Source: JADJPF01 sp964492845
GTDB lineage: Bacteria; Acidobacteriota; Blastocatellia; Chloracidobacteriales; JADJPF01
NCBI GenBank assembly: GCA_964492845.1
Contig: CAZBMZ010000028.1
Location: 17,687-81,686 of the forward strand
Direction: 5' to 3'
Length of the DNA stretch: 64,000 nt
Each line of letters begins with the position of its first letter. Within the stretch, counting starts at the first letter, position 1. The notes beneath the pieces were generated by a model that saw nothing but the letters and a program-made list of their open reading frames with translations, did no database searches and was not told the origin of the DNA. Below are positions 1 through 7,057 of this stretch, piece by piece. A program made the translations under genes and the position numbers.

Positions 1-1
1 A

Positions 2-112
2 GGAACAATTTTTCCTATTGCAATTATTCTTTTTATTTACAAATACTGGCAATGGAAAAAATCGGGTCAATTGCCAATTACCCCAACTGAAACTGTAGGA
101 GAAAAACAATAA
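2..112 (+). CDS. C-terminal end of a membrane protein (partial)
   Basis: An open frame enters from the left edge and ends at TAA 110-112. The 36 visible residues begin with a hydrophobic stretch (GTIFPIAIILFIYKYW) that looks like a final membrane segment, followed by a short polar tail. Its stop codon overlaps the ATG of the next gene (TAATG), so the two are probably translated together. Too little is visible to name a family. Confidence 0.55.
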   Translation, partial: GTIFPIAIILFIYKYWQWKKSGQLPITPTETVGEKQ

Positions 113-570
113 TGTTTCCTCTGCGCGAATTTCTAGCGCGACCTATTGGAGTTATTTCTTTAGTAACTTGGATATTAGGAATAGTATTTTCTATTACTGG
201 AGCTATCTTAACTACAGTTGTTTACCCTCCGCAAATTGGACTTATGTTTCTTCGGGTTGGACTAGTAATAACTACTATGTCATTAATTTTAGCTGTTACT
301 AGATTAGCTAGTCTTAGAAAGAAAAAAAAGTTATTGGCAATTGGCACTAGTTCAACAGCCAAGATTACTAAAATCATTCAAGACAAAAGTGTTAGGGTAA
401 ATCGCAAACATCCTTGGTTAGTTTCTTATAGTTACACAGTCAATAACACAGCCTATCAAGCAACAGAAACTATTTTAGACCTAGCAGAAAACCACAAAGA
501 AGGAATAGCAATTGATATTGTTTATAATCCTAAAAATGCTAGTGAAAGTACAATTAAACCTAGTAAATAA
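112..570 (+). CDS. DUF3592-like membrane protein
   Basis: This 152-residue protein has two hydrophobic segments at about residues 13-35 and 45-65. A KKKK anchor follows, then a soluble C-terminal half. That half has the layout of DUF3592 proteins: a small beta domain with a YxYxVNxxxY core (SYSYTVNNTAYQA) and a closing VYNPKNASES stretch, like the family's Y-x-P-x-NP-x-x-S ending. The family has no established enzymatic function. The start ATG overlaps the upstream stop. The downstream rluD-like gene follows after 23 bases, so all three may form one transcript. The family call rests on pattern recognition only. Confidence 0.7.
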   Translation: MFPLREFLARPIGVISLVTWILGIVFSITGAILTTVVYPPQIGLMFLRVGLVITTMSLILAVTRLASLRKKKKLLAIGTSSTAKITKIIQDKSVRVNRKHPWLVSYSYTVNNTAYQATETILDLAENHKEGIAIDIVYNPKNASESTIKPSK

Positions 571-593
571 TTCTTAGATCTGGAGTTAATAAA

Positions 594-1577
594 ATCTCAC
601 AACAAAATATTTTAGCTGAAATCGTTAATTTAACAGTTGCAAATGAAGATATTGGTCAACGCCTTGACCAATATTTAACTGCAAAACTTGCCTATAGTCG
701 TACACAACTACACCGTCAAATTAGTAATGCAGATGTACTAGTAAATGGTAAAATCACTAAAGCTAGTTACCGGATTAGAGAAAATGATGAAATAGAAGTA
801 GAACTGCCTATGCCCCCGGTAACAGAAATAATTCCAGAACCAATGGAGCTAAATATTATTTATGAAGATAGTGAATTACTTGTATTAAATAAGCCTGCTG
901 GGTTAGTTGTACATCCAGCAGCAGGCATTGAGCGTGGAACGTTAGCAAATGGGCTTGTAGCTTATCTTAGTTCTGCAAGTCATAGTGGATTAGCTTTTAG
1001 ACCTGGTATAGTCCATCGTTTAGACCGAGATACTTCTGGGCTAATGGTAGTAGCAAAAACAGATAGCTGCCATCAACATTTAACTGAGCAGTTTGCTACA
1101 CGAAAAGTAAAAAAAGAATATATAGCTTTAGTTTATGGTCAAATGAAAGCTAAAACAGAAATAATTGACCTTCCAATTGGACGACATCCAACCCAACGAA
1201 CTAAAATGGCAATACTGCCTCAAAGAGGACGACCTGCCTGGTCTTGCTACAAAGTAGTTAAACAATGGTCAGACTTTGCATTACTGAATGTAGAAATAAA
1301 AACAGGTCGGACGCATCAAATTCGAGTACATTTAGCACATATTAAACATGCTGTTGTAGGAGATGAGTTTTATGGTTCAGGTCGTATTAATCAACTAAAA
1401 AATAATAAACTAGTAGCAACTATTAATAACTTAAACCGGCATTTTCTTCATGCAGCTAAACTAGCCTTTATTCATCCTACAACAAAAGAATATCAAGAAT
1501 TTTCTAGTCCGTTGGCTATGGAATTAACAGAATTTCTATCTATTATTGACATTGACAAGGTGCAAAGTTTCGCCTAA
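594..1577 (+). CDS. rluD: RluD-type 23S rRNA pseudouridine synthase, non-canonical start
   Basis: The protein isomerises uridines of 23S rRNA to pseudouridine; RluD acts on helix 69. An N-terminal S4 RNA-binding domain (about residues 10-65) precedes the RluA/RluD catalytic domain, whose motif HRLDRDTSG places the catalytic Asp at about residue 144. The late motif GRTHQIRVH is also present. The first ATG (810) lies after the whole S4 domain, so it cannot be the natural start. The frame is open back to 567 but contains no ATG, GTG, TTG or CTG before 804. A GGAG at 582-585 sits 8 bases before an ATC codon at 594, which I take as the most likely start. A sequence error that removed a normal start is the alternative. 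Family assignment is firm; the start is not. Confidence 0.85.
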   Translation: MSQQNILAEIVNLTVANEDIGQRLDQYLTAKLAYSRTQLHRQISNADVLVNGKITKASYRIRENDEIEVELPMPPVTEIIPEPMELNIIYEDSELLVLNKPAGLVVHPAAGIERGTLANGLVAYLSSASHSGLAFRPGIVHRLDRDTSGLMVVAKTDSCHQHLTEQFATRKVKKEYIALVYGQMKAKTEIIDLPIGRHPTQRTKMAILPQRGRPAWSCYKVVKQWSDFALLNVEIKTGRTHQIRVHLAHIKHAVVGDEFYGSGRINQLKNNKLVATINNLNRHFLHAAKLAFIHPTTKEYQEFSSPLAMELTEFLSIIDIDKVQSFA

Positions 1578-1700
1578 TAATTCTGCTACACCAAAATAAT
1601 TTTAATTGCCCTTATTCAACTCAAATTAATAAAGCTACAACTATTAATTAAATTTGTAACATCAAAGTGTCAGAATTTAGTTTTTAACGCTAGGAAATTT

Positions 1701-2648
1701 ATGAAAAAATTATTCTTATTATCTTTATTGTTACTCTTAACTTATACAAACACTGTCTTTAGCCAATCACCTGACATTGCTATTAATAATGAAGAAGATG
1801 AAGACGCAGTAATTAAAATTACTACTGTAAATATTGCTTTACCTGTAACGGTTTTTGATGAAAAAGGCAAGTTTGTCCCTGACTTAAAGAGAGATAATTT
1901 CCGAGTTTTAGAAAATAATGACCCTCAACAAATTATAGAATTTCACTCACAATCAAATCTACCCTTAAATGTTGCTGTTTTAATGGATACTTCTACTAGT
2001 ATTCGTAATAAATTAGAGTTTGAAAGAATTGCTATTAAACAATTTCTTGCCTCTGTTCTAAAAACAGAAAAAGACCGTATTGCTTTTGTTACTTTCGATA
2101 CTAAAATAGAAGTGCGTAATGATTTCACTAATAATTTATCAGAAATCTCTCAAACACTAGATCAAATTAAAGTTGCAAATGGACAAACTAGTCTTTATGA
2201 CGCTGTTCATAAGGTTTGTCGGGAAAATATGTCTCGTACTAGCTCTCGAAGACGTGTATTAGTAATTATTACTGACGGAGCAGACACTAATAGTAAACAC
2301 ACATTAGCACAAACTATTTCAATTGCTCAACGTACACAAACAACAATTTATGCTTTAAGCACTAAGGGCGGCTCAGTATTTAGAGTTGAAGGAACACCTT
2401 ATTATAATTTAGACGATATAGAGCTTAAAAAACTCTGCCGTGATACTGGTGGAGAGGTTTTTTTCCCTGATAACGTAGAAACTTTAACCAAAGCTTTTAA
2501 GCTAGTAACCGACTTTCTACGTAATCAATATGTAATAATCTATGAGCCTAATAATAATAATGATGGTAAGTTTAGACAAATAGAAGTAAAGATTGTTGGC
2601 AAAAAAAACCTTTCAACAATTACAAGACAAGGCTATTTAGCCAAATAG
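1701..2648 (+). CDS. Secreted VWA-domain protein, acidobacterial type
   Basis: The 315-residue protein has a signal peptide (KKLFLLSLLLLLTYTNTVFS), so it is exported. A short beta region with VTVFDEKGKFVPDLKRDNF comes next, as in the acidobacterial VWFA-related family (TIGR03436 type). Then comes a von Willebrand A domain with an intact metal-ion-dependent adhesion motif, DTSTS (residues 96-100), and a later IITDGADTNS strand. The end, QYVIIYEPNN, is also typical of the family. The ligand is unknown; such domains bind proteins through a divalent metal. AGGA lies 5 bases before the ATG. A paralogue lies at 47757-48773. The gene is followed by a strong hairpin terminator. Confidence 0.85.
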   Translation: MKKLFLLSLLLLLTYTNTVFSQSPDIAINNEEDEDAVIKITTVNIALPVTVFDEKGKFVPDLKRDNFRVLENNDPQQIIEFHSQSNLPLNVAVLMDTSTSIRNKLEFERIAIKQFLASVLKTEKDRIAFVTFDTKIEVRNDFTNNLSEISQTLDQIKVANGQTSLYDAVHKVCRENMSRTSSRRRVLVIITDGADTNSKHTLAQTISIAQRTQTTIYALSTKGGSVFRVEGTPYYNLDDIELKKLCRDTGGEVFFPDNVETLTKAFKLVTDFLRNQYVIIYEPNNNNDGKFRQIEVKIVGKKNLSTITRQGYLAK

Positions 2649-2649
2649 T

Positions 2650-2770
2650 AGGCTAGCCCTAAAGGACTAGCCTATTATCAAATGCCACTACGTGGCATCA
2701 GTTTTTTTTTAATCCTTAAGCCCCAGCGGGGCTTCTGACAATAGACAAGTCCTTCAGGGCTTGGCTATTA
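2650..2770. repeat. Cluster of four hairpins, REP-like
   Basis: Four inverted repeats stand in a row between two genes: about 2645-2675 (GGCTAG...CTAGCC core, outer AATAG/CTATT), 2682-2698 (ATGCCAC-TAC-GTGGCAT), 2718-2734 (AAGCCCC-AGC-GGGGCTT) and about 2741-2769 (13-bp arms with two mismatches, outer AATAG/CTATT). The first and last share the same outer and inner words, so they look like related copies. The GC-rich stems contrast with the AT-rich background. Short palindromes of this kind are dispersed REP-like elements in other bacteria. No RAYT transposase is in the window. Confidence 0.6.
2682..2710 (+). terminator. Intrinsic terminator after the VWA gene
   Basis: A perfect 7-bp stem (2682-2688 with 2692-2698, loop TAC) is followed by CAG and nine T residues (2702-2710). 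It lies 33 bases after the VWA stop codon and has the form of a rho-independent terminator. It is the second hairpin of the cluster at 2650-2770. Confidence 0.75.
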
Positions 2771-2813
2771 TATCTATTAAATAAATTGATACTTTAATTG
2801 CCCAAAAAAAAAC

Positions 2814-3656
2814 GTGAGTAGAGAACTAAACAAATATTACGACACTCCATTATCTGAACATGATTGCCAAGTATTTTTAGAGTTTTACCAAGGCTTTCTA
2901 GGTCAGTCAAAAGATAACAGTCTTAACTTGCTAAAGGCATTATCCTTAATGCGGCAAAGTCGTAGACGGCTTATTATCCACAATATAATGTCTAGCCGTA
3001 GATTAGCCGAGCAAGTGTTCTTAAAATTACAAGAACAGGAAAAATTACTTATTTTTCCTTCTATTTTAGAAAATATCTGGCAACAAGTCTTAGAATATAA
3101 AAGTAATTACGCTGGTAGTTTTGATATACAACCTTTACAAGAAATGGTAGTCAACTACTTAGGACAAATAGAAAATAATAGTAACTTACTTAAAGTAGAG
3201 TTAAAAAAAGTCCAATCTATCCAACCTAAAGATAAATTTAGCCTTTCAATTGCCTTTGCTGGAACAGGTGAACTAAAACAACAACAACGCCCACAATATC
3301 AATGGTTATTAATCTCTTTAGTAGATCGTTCTTTTCTTTGCGTTTTGCCAGGTGATGCTAAAGATAGCACAATGGCTTTAGGTAAACTACGAACTTATGT
3401 AAATCAAGTCCTGGGAGCAAATAGCAATAATTTTTACTTAGAATTTTTTACTATTGGAGGAGGATTTTTAATTAAAAAGAATCAAGTAGAATTATTTGGC
3501 CGTAACCCTTTATTTGATATAAATTTTGCTAGTCCAAATACTACTCATTCTTATAAATTAATGGCACTACATAACAATGCTAAATTTAATTTAGCTTATG
3601 AAATTCTAAGCGCGGAATTTCCTGTAGAAGGATTTTTTTGGGAAACCATGGAATAA
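2814..3656 (+). CDS. Unrecognised protein of 280 residues
   Basis: I do not recognise this protein. It reads as soluble, with a helical N-terminal half (residues 1-130, many Leu/Gln and Arg-rich RQSRRR) and a C-terminal half that looks alpha/beta (WLLISLVDRSFLCVLPG, FYLEFFTIGGGFLIKKN). There is no signal peptide or membrane segment. The start is a GTG behind a run of A residues, with no Shine-Dalgarno motif I can see, so a later start is possible. It stands alone: the hairpin cluster lies upstream, and a long perfect terminator with a convergent gene lies downstream. Codon use resembles its neighbours, which supports a real gene. Confidence 0.7.
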   Translation: MSRELNKYYDTPLSEHDCQVFLEFYQGFLGQSKDNSLNLLKALSLMRQSRRRLIIHNIMSSRRLAEQVFLKLQEQEKLLIFPSILENIWQQVLEYKSNYAGSFDIQPLQEMVVNYLGQIENNSNLLKVELKKVQSIQPKDKFSLSIAFAGTGELKQQQRPQYQWLLISLVDRSFLCVLPGDAKDSTMALGKLRTYVNQVLGANSNNFYLEFFTIGGGFLIKKNQVELFGRNPLFDINFASPNTTHSYKLMALHNNAKFNLAYEILSAEFPVEGFFWETME

Positions 3657-3659
3657 ACA

Positions 3660-3695
3660 AATAAGGCTAAGTATTTCTAAATACTTAGCCTTATT
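3660..3695. terminator. Bidirectional terminator, 17-bp perfect stem
   Basis: Bases 3660-3676 pair perfectly with 3679-3695 around a 2-base loop. The stem ends are A/T-rich, so each strand presents A residues before and T residues after the GC core. It lies between convergent genes ending at 3656 (+) and 3717 (-), and should stop transcription from both sides. Confidence 0.85.
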
Positions 3696-3716
3696 ACAAA
3701 GAAATAAATTATTTTT

Positions 3717-5129
3717 CTATTCTTCTCTATGAGTAGCCATTACTCTAATAGTCTTAGTAGAAATCAACATATCTGAAGGTAATTTTTCATCACTAATCTG
3801 ATTATTAGTAATCATTTCTAATATAAGTCTATAGGCTGTAAAATTACTACAATCTGTTTTTCCTAAAATTTCACAAAGTGTAGAACCGCCTAAAATTAAT
3901 GACCAAATTTGATTGGCATAGGTGCCTGTTTCCCCTTCGGGCCAGTTTAACTCTTCTACTAGAGGACGGAAAGTAGCTGTAAGGTCTGGAAGCTTATTCT
4001 TAAAGCTTTCTAGCTCATCCTGTAAGCGGTGAGCTTCTAAAAGCAAGTTCATGGTTGGCATACGAATAGGATCGGTAGTAACCATATCATCTGGCAAATC
4101 CTGTTGAAGGAAGGTAAATGTTCCCGCTAAAGGCATTTGGAAAAGTTGATAAAATCCTTCTTCCCCACCACGTGAACCTAATTTGATGTAGCGTGCTTCT
4201 CCACTTTCAAAATATATTCTGGCAAATGGGAGCATTCCTATTACTCCACTACCACCTGCATCATTATCTGTTTTTGGATAAAGCATTAAAACGCCTGTTT
4301 CACGTAGCCCGTTAAGGGTTTGAACAATAGTAGCTAGGTCAAAATATTGTAAATCACCTTGTAAGTGTCGTTTGCTATGACGTGATTGCAGTTGTCCTTC
4401 ACTTGCAGCTAGTTTATGACACAGGGCAGAAGTAAATTTAAGTGCAAAGGCTGGAATAGTTTGGATTAGCTCTTGAAGATCTTCAGCATCTAATGTAAAA
4501 ATTTCTGCTGCTTCTTCTACTCTAGCTTCTGTACGATGTTTGCCTGCAATTATAGCTAGAGATTCGCCTAGCGACTCACCACTAGCTAAAAACCCTACAA
4601 TAGTAAGCCGTCCGCTAGAGTCACGTACTGTAGATATTTCTACTAATCCACTATAGATTACATAAACTGTTGTGCAAGTTTCTCCAAGCCTAAAAAGGTA
4701 GCTATTAGCAGGCATGTGCTTAATATCACCACGTCGGGTAATTTCATAAAGCACTTCCCAAGGTAGGTCTTGAAATAAAGGACAGGAAGCAAGAAATTCT
4801 GTTTCGTCTTTAGAAGAAATAAGAAAATTAACTTGTAGTTCTAACCCATCTGGGCCAAAAGTAAGCATATCTCCATTTTTTAATGCTACTTTTCTAATTC
4901 GCTCGCCATTAACAAAAGTTCCATTGCTGCTATTTAGATCATAAATAAAGAGTTCATTGTCCTCACAACGCAATTCTGCATGTACCCGCGAAGCAATTGA
5001 GTGTCGCCCTGTATTATCATAAAGGGCAAAATCACAACTAGGAGCGCGCCCAACCTTTATTACTGGTTGGGTAAACTCTTTGGTACTGCCCGGATGTGTT
5101 CCATTGAGATACTTCAATTTAACGAACAT
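3717..5129 (-). CDS. FHA / cyclic-nucleotide-binding / DUF4388 protein
   Basis: Three regulatory modules are fused in 470 residues. An FHA domain (about 22-100) carries the phosphothreonine-binding signature GR (27-28), SRVH (47-50) and SSNGTFVNG (67-75). A cNMP-binding (CRP-like) domain follows (about 112-235) with LGESLAIIAGKHRTEARV in the phosphate-cassette region; no DNA-binding helix-turn-helix follows it. A DUF4388 domain (about 255-350) starts at LQGDLQYFDLATIVQTL. The last 100 residues are helical and unassigned. The protein probably reads out both Ser/Thr kinase activity and a cyclic nucleotide; both ligands are inferred from the families. GAGGAG precedes the ATG. It is transcribed alone, from about 360 bases of non-coding DNA. 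Confidence 0.88.
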   Translation of the reverse strand: MFVKLKYLNGTHPGSTKEFTQPVIKVGRAPSCDFALYDNTGRHSIASRVHAELRCEDNELFIYDLNSSNGTFVNGERIRKVALKNGDMLTFGPDGLELQVNFLISSKDETEFLASCPLFQDLPWEVLYEITRRGDIKHMPANSYLFRLGETCTTVYVIYSGLVEISTVRDSSGRLTIVGFLASGESLGESLAIIAGKHRTEARVEEAAEIFTLDAEDLQELIQTIPAFALKFTSALCHKLAASEGQLQSRHSKRHLQGDLQYFDLATIVQTLNGLRETGVLMLYPKTDNDAGGSGVIGMLPFARIYFESGEARYIKLGSRGGEEGFYQLFQMPLAGTFTFLQQDLPDDMVTTDPIRMPTMNLLLEAHRLQDELESFKNKLPDLTATFRPLVEELNWPEGETGTYANQIWSLILGGSTLCEILGKTDCSNFTAYRLILEMITNNQISDEKLPSDMLISTKTIRVMATHREE

Positions 5130-5489
5130 ATTGGCTTCTCCTCAGAATTGCAAGCAGATAAGCAATGACTATTGTTAACAACAAAGACTTAATATTTTTC
5201 ATTAGAAAAAGCTTTACACAATTATACATAAAGCATAATCACATAATTACTTTTTTGTAATTGAAAGCCTAGCCTAAATTTTTATTAATAAATAAATAAT
5301 TTTTCAGTATCTTAATATTAAAAGTTTTTCTTTATGAAATGCAGAAAAGCCAAATTACTAGTCATTATAATAAATGTTAGAAAAAATCGCACTATAAACT
5401 TTAAAGAAAAACTTAACAGAAAATTTATTTACAATTTGTTAAAACAACTAACTATTATATTTACCTAGTAAAATTTAACTTCTACTATA
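5130..5489. other. AT-rich intergenic region, 360 bases
   Basis: No convincing open frame, tRNA or strong hairpin is visible. It must hold the promoter of the minus-strand FHA gene. A TATAAT hexamer reads on the minus strand at 5221-5226, but no good -35 box stands 16-18 bases from it, so I do not call a promoter. Confidence 0.5.
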
Positions 5490-5960
5490 TTACTCACTAG
5501 TTAATTTTGCTAGTGTTGCTTTAGTTATATTTTGTAAATCTTTTGGTGCTAGCAGCATTTGTAGTCCACGTCGTCCAGCACTAATACTTATTTTGTCATA
5601 GTTTACTGCACTAATATCTAAGTATAAAGGATAGCTCTTTTTTGTTGCTAAAGGGGAAACCCCACCACGAATATAACCTGTTAAGGATTGTATTTCTTTT
5701 ACTGGAATTAACTCTACTTTTTTATCTCCAATTAGTTGGGCCAAGGATTTCAAATTTAACTCGCAAGTGGCTGGAATACAAGCCATTACTACGGAACCCC
5801 TAGTTGAACGAGCAACCAAGGTCTTAAAAACCTTTTCTGCCGGCCAATTTATTTTATTTGCTACAGTTTGAGCATCTAGTTCATCCTCATTAACTTGATA
5901 TTCTCGTAGTTCATAATCTATTTTTAACTGGTCTAAGATACGTACTGCCGTAGTTTTCAT
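5490..5960 (-). CDS. ybaK: YbaK/EbsC-type aminoacyl-tRNA deacylase
   Basis: The 156-residue protein belongs to the YbaK/ProX fold, which hydrolyses mischarged tRNA such as Cys-tRNA(Pro) in trans. The family's order of motifs is present: a start of TTAVRILDQLKIDYELREY, the lysine-bearing KVFKTLVA strand, an AxxACxPATCELNLKSLA middle, and the GYIRGGVSPLATKKSYPLYLD loop that lines the pocket. Length fits the family. It follows pilT after 9 bases on the same strand with only a weak ribosome binding site, so it is probably the last gene of the PilT transcript. The functional link to pili is likely accidental. Substrate choice (Cys or another residue) cannot be read from the sequence. Confidence 0.9.
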   Translation of the reverse strand: MKTTAVRILDQLKIDYELREYQVNEDELDAQTVANKINWPAEKVFKTLVARSTRGSVVMACIPATCELNLKSLAQLIGDKKVELIPVKEIQSLTGYIRGGVSPLATKKSYPLYLDISAVNYDKISISAGRRGLQMLLAPKDLQNITKATLAKLTSE

Positions 5961-5969
5961 AGTAATAAC

Positions 5970-7034
5970 TTAGTTTAACCCTTTAACTTTAGATTGCACT
6001 AAATTACGATCTTGGCATTTTTCTAGCGCGTTTTCTAATCCAATACGTCCTTCTTGCACAAGTTTAATCAATGCCTGATCCATAGTTTGCATCCCATCTG
6101 CTGCACCTGACTGCATATAGGAAACTATTAGATTAGTTTTTCCTTCTCGAATAATGTTTGCTAGGGCAGGGCTACCAACTAAGATTTCTACTGAAGCTAC
6201 GCGCGATTTTTTATCGGCTGTTTGAACTAGTTGTTGAGCTATTACGCCTCGCACAGCATCAGAGAGCATAGCCCGAATTTGTGGTTGTTCTTCGGGTGGA
6301 TAGACATCAATGATACGATCTACTGTTTTCATAGCACTATTGGTGTGTAAGGTTCCAAAAACCAAGATACCAAAAGAGGAAAGAGTTAAGGCTAAGGAGA
6401 TTGTTTCTAAGTCGCGTAATTCTCCCACTAGCACAATGTCTGGGTCTTGTCGTCCAGCTACTTTCAAAGCAACATTAAAATTTTCTGTATGTGTTCCAAC
6501 TTCTCTTTGGGTAATTAAAGCACGTTTATTTTGATGAACAAATTCTATAGGGTCTTCAATAGATAGGATATGAGCTTCACGAGTTTCATTAATATAATTT
6601 ATCATTGCTGCTAGTGTAGTAGATTTACCGCTACCCGTTGGCCCAGTTACTAAAACTAACCCTGAACGCATATCAGCAATTTTTTTTAGCACTGCTGGCA
6701 TATTTAATTGCTCAAGAGTTAGCACTTTTTCTGGAATTAGACGAAAAACAGCACCCATGCCGCGATGTTGAAAAAAGATATTGGCGCGAAAACGCGCAAC
6801 AGATTCTAGCTCATAAGCAAAATCTAGATCTAAATGGTTTTCAATTCTATCTCTTTGCTCTGGATTTAAGATCTCATAAATTAAGTCTCGGCTATGTTTA
6901 GCTGTTAGTACAGGAAATGATGTTGGAACTAAATCACCTCGTACTCTTAACATTGGAGGCCGTCCAATTACCATATGCAGGTCTGAAGCACTTTGGCGTA
7001 ATGTTTCCCGAAAAAGATGATCTATTTGTGCCAT
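5970..7034 (-). CDS. pilT: Type IV pilus retraction ATPase PilT
   Basis: PilT is a hexameric cytoplasmic ATPase that disassembles type IV pili and powers twitching. The N-terminal PAS-like domain (1-100, DLHMVIGRPPMLRVRGDL) is followed by the RecA-like core with Walker A GPTGSGKST (131-139), the Asp box IEDPIEFVH, Walker B DPDIVLVGELRDLETI, and a His box GTLHTNSA. Between Walker B and His box the usual AAETGH is replaced by TLSSFGI. Length (354) is normal. AAAGGGA precedes the ATG. The PilT paralogue lies 23 bases upstream and ybaK follows, so the three likely form one operon. No pilin or PilB is in the window. Confidence 0.93.
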   Translation of the reverse strand: MAQIDHLFRETLRQSASDLHMVIGRPPMLRVRGDLVPTSFPVLTAKHSRDLIYEILNPEQRDRIENHLDLDFAYELESVARFRANIFFQHRGMGAVFRLIPEKVLTLEQLNMPAVLKKIADMRSGLVLVTGPTGSGKSTTLAAMINYINETREAHILSIEDPIEFVHQNKRALITQREVGTHTENFNVALKVAGRQDPDIVLVGELRDLETISLALTLSSFGILVFGTLHTNSAMKTVDRIIDVYPPEEQPQIRAMLSDAVRGVIAQQLVQTADKKSRVASVEILVGSPALANIIREGKTNLIVSYMQSGAADGMQTMDQALIKLVQEGRIGLENALEKCQDRNLVQSKVKGLN

Positions 7035-7057
7035 ATTTCTTTCCCTTTATAGTTTCC

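Noticed and set aside
810..1577. RluD beginning at ATG 810
   Set aside because: The S4 domain is encoded in frame upstream of it and is a fixed part of the family, so this ATG is internal.
2650..2770. CRISPR array
   Set aside because: The hairpins are not equally spaced, the sequences differ and no spacers or cas genes are present.
5130..5489. Small RNA or tRNA in the gap
   Set aside because: No cloverleaf, no T-loop motif and no stable stem were found.
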